Under the pieces are notes generated by a model, which did no database searches, had not been told where the DNA came from, and saw nothing but the letters and a program-made list of their open reading frames with translations. Below, one piece after another: positions 38,232 through 50,748 of a DNA stretch of 64,000 bases. The position numbers and the translations under genes were made by a program. The stretch is taken from contig JAZARR010000074.1 of NCBI GenBank assembly GCA_037389465.1, forward strand, positions 930,001 through 994,000, written 5' to 3'. The stretch comes from Baylisascaris procyonis (Eukaryota > Nematoda > Chromadorea > Rhabditida > Ascarididae). Each line of letters starts with the position of its first letter. Position 1 is the first letter of the stretch.

Positions 38232-41200
38232 ATGACCTCCGTATATTCAAAAGTGATTCCTGAGGAGTACATTCTTGGGATTGCAGCTGAAATGTTTGTT
38301 GGATTGGTTTATTTGATCGCATCATTGGGTTGCCTTGTACCGTTGCTACTTATTTTGAGGGTGAGAGAGCGTTCATCATTTATTCACGTTGCCTACCTAT
38401 ATAATAGTTCTCAAAAAAGATGAATTTAGCACTAGTCTGTTGGAAAATAACATCGATCCAAATCTTCATTGTGCTTAAAACGTAGCAACTTTTCATCGCC
38501 AGCTTTCTCGAAGATTATCCCAACTCGATCACACCAGCAGTTATGATTGGCAGCCCACCAAGCAACCTCTGCAGTTGTGCCAATCGAAGTGGCTGGACAG
38601 GATTTTTATAGATTACACACCACTGCCGCGCAAAACACCCAAAAGAGTGGCGTTGAGCGATTGCTGTGGAAGCTGGATAAAACTTTTTGATGAAGTACAC
38701 GACTTTTTAAACAGTGTTTTGGCAACTCCACTTCGGCCACTGATAAAAGCTGTAAAATATTTAGCTACCTAGTGGAGTGAAATCATAATGTTACAAATTT
38801 CCGAACTGACAAACAGATCAAAAGCTAACGCTATAATCAAAAACAAATTGCTTGCTAGCGGAACGGTTAGCAGAAGAATAATGCAAAGAATTAGAAAAAA
38901 GGCATTTTGAGAATATCGAATCACATCAAAGATAGCATATTCGATTGGAGTGAAACTGCTTAAGATGACATCTATTGATACGGAGTTCAGCAGTCACTGA
39001 GGCGACAGCGATTGTACAATGATGACCTCGTATATAGCTGAGATTTATTGTAGCTATTTTTAACCGAAAAAGACATGCGATACAACTTCTCGTATACGAT
39101 AATGTTTCACGTCGGTATATTGGATTTGATACAGCTGATCGGTCATATCGCATCTGCAGTGTTCGTATTCTCTCAATCAACCTTTCATCCTCTCGTTGAT
39201 AAGGTTTCTGTATTATATATAGCGTCATATTACGAAAGATTTGATAGTCATTGCACTGAAATTATAATATCACTAGTGCTGCAATTATGATGTTGCACTA
39301 TGGCAGTAGATGGACATCTGAAATGCGCGAACACTTTTTAATAGATTGGATTTGCGGGTCAGAGCAGAAAAAAGCATGTCATTGTGATAATTTGAAGTGA
39401 ATCAGTGTGTATGCGCCTCCCACAATACGTGATGGAAAAATTCTAACGCTAAAACGATGTTAAATAAGTCTGTTAACCAATTTATCCTCTAACCAAATTT
39501 TCACCGTTTTGCCCACACATACTTGGATAAAAAATTTCCTGTTGCCAAAAAAGTTATAACTGGTAGAAGAGAAGTGAAAATGGTCGGTGAGGGTTGAAGA
39601 GAACTTGAAGCAACTTGGATGCAATTAACTGAATGTATATTTCAGTGAATAACATCTGTTCAGTGGTTAATAATCATCGTTGAGTAACTGCATTAAACAA
39701 CACATTAGTTTGATTTCCTTTTGTCTCATTGGTAGACAGCTACTATTTTGTTGAGTCCGTGTGGAAATTTGACGGTTTTAAGGTGGACATATTAAATATC
39801 CAGTAGCAAGATATAAATAATAAAAATCTCACTGAAGATTTTATAACTCACAAAATGCTCACTTACAACAGTTCGGAAATAAAGCAGTTGAAAATGAAAT
39901 ATAAACATTCGGTTAATGAACATTTGTTTTTCGATCTTTGGAGCGGCATCCAATGGCGCGCTTATAGCAATGGTACCGCTGAACACCGTTCTCGCCATCA
40001 GCCGTTTCACCATTCTATGTTATAAACCCAAATTCGCCACCACCACATTCTTTTGTGTAAGTAAGCTTGTTTCCGCTTTTGTTTGTTTATGTCATCTTGC
40101 GTTGTTTTCTTCCCATTATCGGCGTCTTGAATAATATTTTTCTTCCGTATGACTCTAACGTCAATCGACCAGTGCCTTATAGAAGGAAGCATATTAGCGA
40201 TTGAATTGCCATTTTCTTTGAATGTTTTCGCAAACAATTAATCTAAAGAATTGAGGCAGAAAATGCATTGTTTTCCTCCATTGTTTTTCACTCTTACATC
40301 TTTAAGATTCCCAACACTCCATTTCATAAAAGAACATCCCTAAGTTACAAAAATAATAATTTCTGCCATCTATATACACGACTTCCATGGTAGTTGCATT
40401 TCCTTTCCCGTCCTGAGAATTATGAGCAAAAATAAACTATTTGAATCACTGTTCACATTTTCTGCTTCAAAGGCGAGGTTGGCTACTGAATGCGGGCACA
40501 TCTGTAAAAGGCTGCCTGCGCGAATACCGGTGCCAGCGCCATCCTAATTATCAGCGCTAGACAGGGCCATCCTTTTCATCTATCGATGCCTGGGATGGAA
40601 CGATCCCTAAGGCGACATCTATCAACCCTGCCTCTAAGACATAACTCGGTAAGAAAAGCCTCCAATGAGATCATGAAGGCCGTCCTCGCGGAAATATGCC
40701 ATGTGAGCAAGGTTGACGGCCTCGGAGGGAAAGATTGCAAAGTGCACTGTCTACTGCCAAGTTCAGAACTAAATTAAGAACGCCGTTAATGATATTTATT
40801 ACTCATATACTCAAAATTCATTTATTACAGGTGTTGTGCGGCCTGTGTTACACTTGGGGTGCAGGTTTCACAGTGTGCTGTTTGACGCCATTTGCTAGTC
40901 TCAGCTTTACGCCGAAGCAATTCCTTTGGAGCTACGATAATGGACCGTTGGGTGAATTACTCTCGCAAATAGACTTCTTATCCTGCTTGCCACTCACCGC
41001 TATCACTTTCCTTATCTATGTTCTTATTGTGCTGAGATTAATTATTTTGGTGAGTATTCTCAACAAATATAAAACCGTTTATTGGTCAGATAATATACAA
41101 ACTTTACATAGAGTTATAATATGTTTGCAACATTTATTGCACGAGTTTACTGCCCCGTGAACATAATCAGAGGAAGATTTCTAGCCAATGCCACCTGGAG

Positions 41201-42565
41201 AGAATTCAGTAGCCAATGATTCTAGTCAGCCACTTCTTCGATACCATCGATCATCGGTCGCAATCTATTCCATTCAGTAAACCCGTGAAAGCACTTTTAT
41301 CTTTCCATTTTACTGTACATTGGACTGGTCTGAAAAAGTACCACTTCTTGCAAAGAATAGAATTTTACTAAATTTTTTTCAAAACGTGAAGCATATCATT
41401 TAAACGAACACAGTACGCAATGTTCATCTGTGAATTTTTTTTGCAATATATTATTATCATAACGCAGTCATGCAGTATAAGTATAATGTAGTATAAAATT
41501 ATGAATGTTATAATATTATATAACTTAAATTACGCAACTTTGTATAATTTTAGTTATATGCAATCAGACGAATTCTCTGATTAACTAGTATACAGTCTCA
41601 ACACAATAAACACAATATAATTTTAAATCTCGCTCACAAGGCTGGCCATTGGCTTGTTTGTCAGGTTATAATGAAGCAATAAGCACGTATATTTCAATCC
41701 AGCCGACCGCCGTCACGAATATTCTGCAAGGGATCAACTTTCAACTCGAATCGACGATAAAATGAGAATGCTAATAGCCGAATCTTTATTGAGCCACTTC
41801 CATCCTTCAATAACAAATCATGTCATTCCCCTGTAACAACCGCTTTTAAGAATGAAGAATTTCCTGCAGTCAAATCTTGGACCCTCGTTCATGCTGTAGT
41901 TCGACTCAACCACAAGCAACATTTTCATTAAAGCGGTTAAGAAAGTGTGGGCAGACATTGGGGGGCAACAAAAGAGAGAAATAGACAGGAGAAATAATGC
42001 ACTTTCTGGAGGAATATATTCAAAGTAACGCGAAGGCCTCAAGTGCAACTGATTTGTTGTACTATTCTACCCATTCAGTGTGATTTTCGTCTACGCTACG
42101 AAGACAAATACAGCCACTCGTCTTCGAATTTGATGGTGAAGAAAGATTTGGAAGGGTTGGATATGATTGAATCTTGCTATTACAGAAAAAACACACATAT
42201 TCGAATGGCCAGCAGCACCGGCAGGAAGTCTACATGCTGGCCCAAGCAATACTCATATTCCTCTACTGCTCATTCTTCATGTCTGCATGGCACTTCTACA
42301 AATTTTTTCTGCCAAACTGCAGATGGACTTATTTCAGTATTAACACATTATGGATACTCAGTTCAGGCGTCACGACGTTACTCTATCTCACCATGAACAG
42401 GTGAGTCCTGTTTGTTTGCTTATGCATTAGTTTTTCTCTATGTGAACAAGCGAAAAGATAGGCCGGCAGCTGCGAGCTTATGCATTTGAACCTTCGGCCC
42501 ATCGAGCGACGTTCGGAAACAGTAACCAGATGCATAACCTGCACTCAACAAATTTCATTCAATAA
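38232..42565 (+). CDS. Serpentine seven-transmembrane receptor, srt-like, six exons
   Basis: A nematode chemoreceptor-type GPCR, expected in the membrane of sensory neurons. Exons: 38232-38360, 39054-39203, 39913-40056, 40831-41049, 42186-42400, 42451-42565. Phases join to give 323 residues, the usual length for the group. Residues about 12-43 form TM1. The short loop FLTEKDMRY leads into TM2 (IMFHVGILDLIQLIGHI), typical of the srt group. TM3 carries PLNTVLAISRF where the DRY-like motif is expected. TM5 follows FTPKQFLWSYDNGP in the second outer loop. TM6 begins QEVYMLAQAILIFLYC and TM7 is the TLWILSSGVTTLLYLTMN region. Exon 3 is odd: the only in-phase start follows CATTCGG, so the acceptor lacks AG. 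The last exon depends on a 50-base intron with a weak ACAAG acceptor. A different end via the AG at 42830 is possible. Family placement as srt rather than srx is by motif memory only. Confidence 0.82.
40480..40780. other. GC-rich island in intron 3 of the srt-like receptor
   Basis: About 300 bp visibly richer in G and C than the flanking intron. A plus-strand frame is open from about 40511 to the stop at 40777 (contains SARQGHPFHL and NEIMKAVLAEICHV). It has no known motif and no in-phase splice partners in the receptor gene. An inserted fragment of a mobile element is the likeliest reading. Confidence 0.4.
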
Positions 42566-43685
42566 GAATTTGTGGTCCACGAGTGCTAAAGCTAGCGGAT
42601 GCACAAGCAGATACCTATACATCCATTGATATAATTTGTCGCAAAGCGCCTTTGCAAATATTTCCCGAAGAGGTGCAAAACCACGCATGAGAGGTAGGAT
42701 GTGTTTCTGCGTCATTACAAATAATCCTCTTATTGTATAGAACATCGCTTTGCTTGTATTTTCCACATTCTTTGAAAGTAGCTAATTTTTTATTCTTTGA
42801 GTTTACTTAGTGGTCGGTTGATTTTGCTAGGTCTGGCACATGGTACGCAATTTGTTATCGGCATACAGTTCACTCTCAAAATAGTAAAGAGTATTTCAAT
42901 TTTACTGCAACATTATTTATTCAATTCAGTTGTATTTATTGAATTAACGAAGTATTTAGATGGAAAGAATGCCATTTCAGGACAATACGAACGAGATTTC
43001 ATGAGAGGTATTTAACCCGCATTCGATCTGTCAGAGTGCTCGCAGTGGCTGGAAGCTTATCTTTTGAGACACGAGTTGCATAGGAGATGGAAGGCATGAA
43101 ACGCAAAGGAGATCTATAATTCCTGATGACATACCCGAATGTTCTCGAAAGCTCAAAGTTTTCGAGATTTCAGAAAGCTGCAAGCAATGCGACTGATAAA
43201 GTGATATGATATAAACTCAAAAGAACGTAGCCATCGGCTGCAAATATTATACTGCAAAAGTACGATTGAAACCTTTTCGACGAGTCCTTTCTTTTAATAA
43301 ATCTTGTTTCAAGATCGTTTTGGAAAATAAAATACCTCTGCGTCGAAAATATTACCGACTCTCCTTAGACATTTTTTCATTACCATAAAATTCGAGAAAT
43401 AGCTGTTTTCACAACGTCGGGGCATTACGTGCTGCTTGTCGCGATCATTGCGATATAATTAAATGGAGAAGGAAAAAGAACAACAGAAAAAAATGCCGTT
43501 GAAAGGCGAAAGGCCTATGTTGCGGAAATCCTGTGGCGAATGAGTCATCCATGCGCATTCATTGTACACATGATGCGCCGTTTCCTCTGACCGCTGAGCA
43601 CTCTCCCTTTTTGTCAAAGACTCGGACGTTCGTTTTTCTTTGGTATCAGCATTCGCTTCGATTCCCGAGGGATGAGCAACCATCC

Positions 43686-43987
43686 TTATCTCCAGATGAT
43701 CTTCATGCATAACAGCGGATATCGAAGGGATTCGGGAGGGATGGGACGAGCGGACGGATAAGTCAATCCGTCAAAGTCGACTCTTCGGTTCAACAGACCC
43801 AAAAAACTTGATTTAGGAGCAAACGCTCTAAAAGGAAGTTCTCCAGTGGATGCTAAGAGAGCACCAATCAGAAGTTCGCCAGCCACCTAATAACGGCCAC
43901 CAGCAACGGGTCCAAAATAAGGCTCACCAAGGGGTCTGCTTCTTGCAAAACGTCAAAAACTCCAGGCCATCCCACCCGAAGCTTCAT
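43686..43987 (-). CDS. Unassigned small two-exon candidate, 86 aa
   Basis: Minus-strand model: exon 43987-43928 starts ATG and encodes MKLRVGWPGVFDVLQEADPL, then a 41-base GT..AG intron (GTGAGC to TTATTAG), then exon 43886-43686 ending TAA. The second exon begins VAGELLIGALLASTGELPF and ends LCMKIIWR. Phase is 0 at the junction. Another minus-strand frame (43710-43459, HEDHLEIRMVAHPSG, rich in Glu, Arg and Ser) overlaps and continues, so the real structure may be different. The island is less AT-rich than its flanks. No family recognised. Confidence 0.3.
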
Positions 43988-46900
43988 TTTCTTATTGGTT
44001 TCACCAACTCTGTATTAATCGATAAACGCTTCTCTACATTCAGTGGGTCCTCCTTGCAACCCTGCACAAGGTATCATGTAAGAAATTTCCCTACACTGCC
44101 CATATATTTCTCATAATTTTGGATGCAGAAATAAGCCTTGCATCAATGCAATATATTTGCTCATTGAATGCTACTCTAAAATTTTTAAAATTTCACTGAA
44201 GGCGTTACGATCAGTCCATAGTTATGTTCCTCGTTAGGAAATGATCCAAAATTATGCGTTTACTGATTAGGTAAAACACATGAAAGCTCAAATTTTGCGG
44301 CTATTTATCGGCCATGGTGATGCTCGAAATAAGTAGAAACAACCTATATCTCAATCCTCTCCATCAAAATTCTTCATTATAATTCTTCTTTTGCTATCGC
44401 AAATAGCGTGTCAAAAATACATATTCCCGTCGATAAAGTTTGAGGAGCTAATCAATTACCCATCCCAGACGGCTGTCAACGCTTATGCGAAGCCCAAACG
44501 CATTTCCTGGCCTAGTTGAGATGCCTGCAACGTGATGGAGACAGTCGCACAATGAGTCCCGCACACTTCACTGATCATACGTAACTGGCTTTTAACCAAC
44601 TTTAGTGCTACTTATGAAAGCTCGGATATTTCTGATTTTCTCGACGAATGCGATCGTGAATCACCATTGCTTAATTACCAGCTTGCTGTAACCGCATTAC
44701 CGTTGCTTTGCTAAACAAAACAGGTGAAAAAGCATAATAAGGTGAAAGTTATGCATGAATTTATTGTCCTTATCGATCCGCCACATCATGAAACGATGCA
44801 GCTACTGCTGCGAAGAGCTCAGAAAAACTGAATTGCGCAGATAAGTCCTCTTTCGAAAAATATGTAACTATACATTGAAAAACAAGTGACGTTTGCGAGA
44901 AAAAGCAAACAAAAGAATATTCGCAACATTTGCTTTCAGCAAGTTTCCACAGATTCAAACTGAACAGTGATTTGGTCCGCACAGTTTTTACTTAAATTAA
45001 TGACATTTTCTTATAGATGGATGATGCAACTGGTGCTATTAGTATATTTCTGATGATGTAATTACGTTTATGATCGATCTAAAAAATTTGCAGTTCTCAA
45101 TGCAAAATCAGCGTATTTATTGGAAAGAAAAAACATGTATTCACTTAGACCAAGTTGAAATCTCTTCCCTATAGTCCTGATATTTAAAACACATTTTCGA
45201 ACCCATTGTTTTAACGTTTCGCTTTTGCCAGAACCAGCATATGAACTTGCACACAAATCAGGCGACTGCAGTAAGTTTGTCATTATCCTCCATTATAGTG
45301 CCCCTCATAACAGCTGCAGCATTTCCTGATCCCTAAATTCGTTTAACAATGTTTTTTGCGAACACAGCCAATCAGTAGTTTTTAGCAATTCGTAACGATC
45401 CATAGAATTGGAATAGAATGGAACTAAGAGAGTGGAAAATAAAATCAAGAAAAATGGCATTGACCAATGCCGACAAAGAATTCGACTTCCATCGTTTAAT
45501 TTCCCCTCAGTTTGTCATGAACCGATGCAGAATTTCGGTCATTCCTTTGATTTTTGATCAATTGAGGCATAAAAATCACTGATAGTTATGTCTGAACTAA
45601 TTTTACAAGCCAAAATTTAGGAAAATTTGGGACGTTTAGGCGGAATTGCATAAAATGAGAAAGAGGAACTTTGTTCACAGGAAGTGATATGAAAGTGAAA
45701 AATCTTTCGCGAGTGAGAATACTCCCAAAAAAATTGTGGAAACATGCAAGATGAACGAATAATAGAAAACATGCATTCATATTTCAATAAAAGAATCGTT
45801 TTTTACTTCTTTGCTACATGAAAAGTGAAAATCCGACGAAATGCACGCAATCTTTTGGATATCCTTAAATATGAACATTGAATTGTATAGTGATTATTCA
45901 CATGAATAAAGAAAACTGCACGTGATAATAAGTATACATATCAATGCAACACCCACAGCAATGCATATGCTCATCAATATGTATATGTGCGCAACGCACA
46001 TTAACATGAAAGAATAATGACAGAGTTCATGCTCTTGAGCGGACAACAAAATGATTGCCAAACTTTTCCACGTCAAAAACTTTTGATCAAATTTAATAGT
46101 GAAGTGAAAAGAACGATTCAAGGAACCCGATGTGACTGAAATATTCTTAAATCATCTGCATGAGCAGGTGTACGATAAGCTAGCTGCGCTTTTTGCAGTG
46201 CTCAAAGCAACTGGGTCGTAAGACTCAGGGAGTGCAATTTGCAATTCTGCAGGCCTTTAGAGCAATTTTTGAGCAATGCAGGTTTTGCAGAGAATAGGAC
46301 GGGTACAAAACGGATCATGAGATATACTATATGCTGCCGTCTTTATCCTTCAAGGAGTTTATCATGGTCAGCTAGGGGATATGAAAATCCACAGAATGAT
46401 CTCGCAGGGTTGATAGATCTTGAGACCGTCGGTAAATAGCTGACACTCTAAAAGCTATCCAAAATGTCGTTTCAGAGACCGAAGAGGGAAGTGGGTCTAG
46501 AAATCTTTCATGAGGAATACCACTAATATTTTCAAGGCAAAAGGGAGCACTCTTCTGCCTCCACTTTGAAACTTTGGAAAAGCAATCACTGCATCTATTT
46601 CAGCAAGATGTTCGATATTTCATCTGTTTCCAATTCGTATAAGAATTTCTGGTGGCATATAACATAAAAACCTTCGCACATTCAACATGCATTAGCTCAA
46701 TTCAGAAGTCCTAATTTAATGTCATCGTGCAGTGACTTGCTGATGAAATCAGCTGTGACAGCGCCGATCGATCGCGAAGAAACTATAGTGTTTGTGCATT
46801 GAAGTAGAATAATAAAACAGAATAGCACTGAGTCCTACACAGTGACTGCAATGATTTTGCATACCGATGACGCCTTCCTATCGAACGATATTTTTCTACT

Positions 46901-49693
46901 GAGGTGAATGGAGACTTTATTTGCAACGAAGTGAGGACAGCCGTTTGATGGGTCGGCGTAGATGCTAGCACAAAACATCGTTCGAATTCATAGGTGAAAA
47001 AGTGAAATTTCGCTTTGCTTACCTAATTTTATAATTTTAGCTTTGGCTTTCTCGAGTCGAAGCCACGAGAAAAGCGGATAGACGTATGCATTCATGCATA
47101 TAAAATGATGCGATATCATCGCAATTGAAAAGGGCATAAAAACAAGAAGCATATCGAAATTGATTTTCGACGCCTAATTTTGCTTATTCTAAGACAGTGC
47201 TCATAGTTTATAATGTATCGGTTTGAAAGGTTATGCGAATTTTGAGCATTCTTTCTAGATCAAGAAATATTGCAGTGTTTCAAATGCTAGAAGAAACTCA
47301 TGAATCGCGTACTAACTTGAACTTGCAACAAAGCGTGAACTGCTATGCTCCGCCCCCCTTTCTTGGTCATTAACGGTATGAGTGAGATTACAAAATCAAG
47401 TGTTTTCCCTGCCATTTCCACACATTTCCACATCTGCTTCATACCTGCCTTCGGTTGCCTGTTGTTTGCAAAGAGGTTATCCACTATGTCGCTTTTCTAA
47501 GCCTTTCTTCCAATATTGTCAACTTCAGTATTTGAGTGATCTTGAACCAGAGGAATCATCAAGTCATGAATTTTGTTTGCTCATTAGTTCGATTTGTTCT
47601 CATCATTGGAAGAAATAAAATACGTGAGTGTGGCTTAGAAAGCTTTTCATCAAAGCGAACAGCGTAAGGTTGTAATGGAAGAAAAGAGAAAATTGCTTGA
47701 AATCTCTATCAGCCAACTTAACAGTTGAAAAATTTCCCACAAATTGAAGTAAAACCTTCAAGGTTATATCCCTTTTTCGAAACTTCCTCAAGACATTTTC
47801 TAAACTATTGATTATCATTTGAATGATGGAATCCTAAATATCACATAGCAGTTTTCCAAAGGCAACGAGTGATCACTGCATCAAAAATGTAATACAGAAT
47901 TAAATTCTCCTTGAAGAATATTAAGTTGTAGCGGCTTTGTCAATATTTGCTGTTAGAATACGTCTCGAGCACACATGAAATATTTTCATTCATCTGGCTG
48001 TCCGTTACTTCTTCTGGGATGCAACAATATTCAACATTAGCAATCCTGACTTATAGTCACATTTCAATTAAATTTTTTTCATGCTCACAGCATTATTTCG
48101 CAAATGTCTGTGGACGCGCTGAACAGCAACTTTATATGGAAGCTTTTTTCATACGGTTGCACCTATTTGCAGAGAATGAAAGACATATGAGATCTCATTG
48201 AGGGGTTTTGCTTGTTGTAGCGATTTTAAGAACATCAGTTTAGATCGAGTTCAAGCTTGTGGTTTCGAATGAATTTATTGCGATTTTCTGCAACCTTAGA
48301 TCAAGCTTAGTCGTTTTTGCGAGTTCCTCAACACCATAGCTGGTACTGCTTCCGAGATAAAGTAGCATCTTTGGAGAAGGGCAAAGCATCGATAACGGTT
48401 CTCATTTCTGCGCATTCGTTGTTCATGACCATTAATAAAGGCACAATATATGGCTTATATGATTTAAATAAATAGACAGCCGTTTGGCAGCCAGAAGAAT
48501 GTCTTTTAAGCGCTCACAACGATGCTCAACAACGGTAAACGTGACGTTTACACGAGCTGAATTCCTTTGTTTATTTGTTGTGAATATAAGAGCTGATTGT
48601 TTGTAATCAAAGTGAATTGTATGCTTTCATAATATGATTTTTAGCCAGTTATTGAGGTGTATTTCAAATATACTTTCACATCACAGCACTTGAAGAATCG
48701 CTCTGACGCAAAGCGTATTTTTTGAGTTTTGGTACTGATAAATGGCAGGCAGACTTCAGACAATATAGAAAAATAAATTGGGAGATGGTTGAATGTGGTC
48801 ACTCTTGCAATCCGATAACGCATAATTGTTCTTGTGCATGCAATAATTAAACGTTTCCTTTTTTCTGAGGAAATTACTTTCACAAGTTGATGTCATATTT
48901 TCGAGAGTTGTTGTTATCGTTTTTTTTTTAGGATAGAAAAGCTTGCAAAATACTCTTAGTGAATCGATCTATGAAAGTTATAATTTCTTCCTGCTAATTA
49001 CTCAGTCATTACGATTGCTGGTTATCTGTGGTTCGACAGTTTCCTTTACTTTATCATTTCATGCCCACCAACTCTAGGCATAATTCACTCACGAGTGCAG
49101 TCATTCTTCGATTGCGAATAGCGCTAAAACCTCCCAACCTTCTCTGTGGTTCCTACAATTTCGTTGACTCTTGGCGCCTATTCCAAACACATTGTTGAAA
49201 AACGTTGAGAAACTGAGCAGTCTGCGTCTTTTGATAGAAGTGGAAGACCGGCAGTCGCTGAAAAAGAAATATTTCATTATGGCATTATAGGAGAATCAAT
49301 GATGTTTGACATCAACAAGCGTAAAAATACAAACTGTTGCATAATTACTCTTTTCTGTAACTGTACAATGCATTTCCTGGAACTGTCGAGTCTATTCCGT
49401 CTTACGGCCATTTCGTTGTATATTCACAAGAGAACGGACTGAGGTCTTGTCTAGGCTGGTATCATTTACTTGCGCTTATCACGTGACTCCATCAGCTCCT
49501 TTGATAAAGTCGAGCACTTAGTAGTGATGACGTCTCGACTTTCAACGATGTCCGGCAATTAGTACTACTGACGTTAAATTAACCCTCCAGCTGTCTATGA
49601 GTACATGAATCATCTCAAAGAATTCTTTTCTTTAGCGTTGCTTTGTTCCCGACTATGAGCATGGAATTTGCTTGTTCTGAACTGCGTGCAAAT

Positions 49694-49777
49694 GTTCAGA
49701 AAGTGAGTGCTTAAGTCACTGCCAAACCGTTGCCACCGAGTCGCTTAAGTCATGCTGACTTAAGTGACTTTCTGAAC
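49694..49777. repeat. Nested palindrome, cruciform-capable
   Basis: Outer arms: GTTCAGAAAGT...CTTAAGTC (from 49694) and GACTTAAGTGACTTTCTGAAC (49757-49777), which pair with small mismatches. Nested inside is a perfect inverted repeat CTTAAGTCA-TGC-TGACTTAAG (49744-49764). The right copy can therefore fold either with its near neighbour or with the far left arm. Confidence 0.75.
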
Positions 49778-50713
49778 TGAACTGCAGTTCCTTGAAGTTT
49801 TCTTAACCTCGTAGGTTGCTTAAATCATCGAAGAGTTCATCTCCCGTTCTACTGCTGGAAGTGACAATCTTCTGAGGAATCTGCTGCCTTCACTTTCAAA
49901 CTAGCAAAACTACAGTATACTGAAGTGGGAGATTTTCACTTTGCTCTCTCCCTAGAACATGCAGGACAGAAAACGAAAAGTGTATGAAGGAGACTGATGT
50001 GATGTGACCCTTCGCAATTCTACGTGTGAGACCAACTTGTTAACCACAGTTTAAAAGGCCACGAAATGATTTCCAATAACACGTTCGTTTCCTGCCTATT
50101 GAGCTATCCTGCAGTCTTTCCATTATTATTCAGAACAAACATTTCTGAATCATTTAGGCGTCAACAACTATCTGGAATCAGTCAAAATATTTCACGCGTA
50201 GAAAATCTTATTAGAAAAATCGCTCAATAAGCCCTTTTGCAATCGCACCCACGAGGTCAACCATGAGCACCCGTTTGCGCCAACTTTCTACATAAAATTC
50301 CCTTTCCCAACCAGATGGCTATAAAAAAAAAGAACTCGATTGCTATGGAATGCGACCTTGTTGACTCTAAGCCCGTGATTTCTTGTAAAGTTGACAGATC
50401 AATTTGAAAGTTGGTGTGCAAGCCCTATAGTGTGAGTTATATTTATCAAATTTCGTGATTCTAGCTTCACTGGCTCTAGATTTGAAGTCGCCGTATAGAA
50501 GACAGACCCGAACATACATCTGCTTAACTATGACGCTAGCATAACACATCTTACAAATGCATGTCTGCAAAAATATATAGAAGTTACAGTGGTCGAGTTT
50601 CGTTCATTACAACGCAGTAGGAGAAGGTGAACGAAAGTGACGAATGTGATGCGTGGTGCTGAAGTTGAAGAAGAGAGTGATGCAGTGCACATAAGCTTAA
50701 AGTTTGATAACTG

Positions 50714-50722
50714 AATTTTCAG
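50714..50722 (+). promoter_or_regulatory. Probable trans-splice acceptor of the srsx-like receptor
   Basis: AATTTTCAG ends at 50722, 26 bases before the ATG at 50749, with no intervening ATG. Confidence 0.5.
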
Positions 50723-50748
50723 AGTTTTATTAGATCGCATAAGCAAAG

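Larger units (their letters stand above)
42566..50720. other. Intergenic, no confident gene
   Basis: About 8 kb between the two receptor genes. It holds the coding-like island at 43459-43987 and a nested palindrome at 49694-49777. Remaining open frames are short and unsupported. Confidence 0.5.

Noticed and set aside
42795..43015. Alternative last exon of the srt-like receptor after TTTTGCTAG
   Set aside because: In phase but gives a poor tail (SGTWYAICYRHTV). The nearer exon at 42451 gives a basic receptor-like tail. Not excluded.
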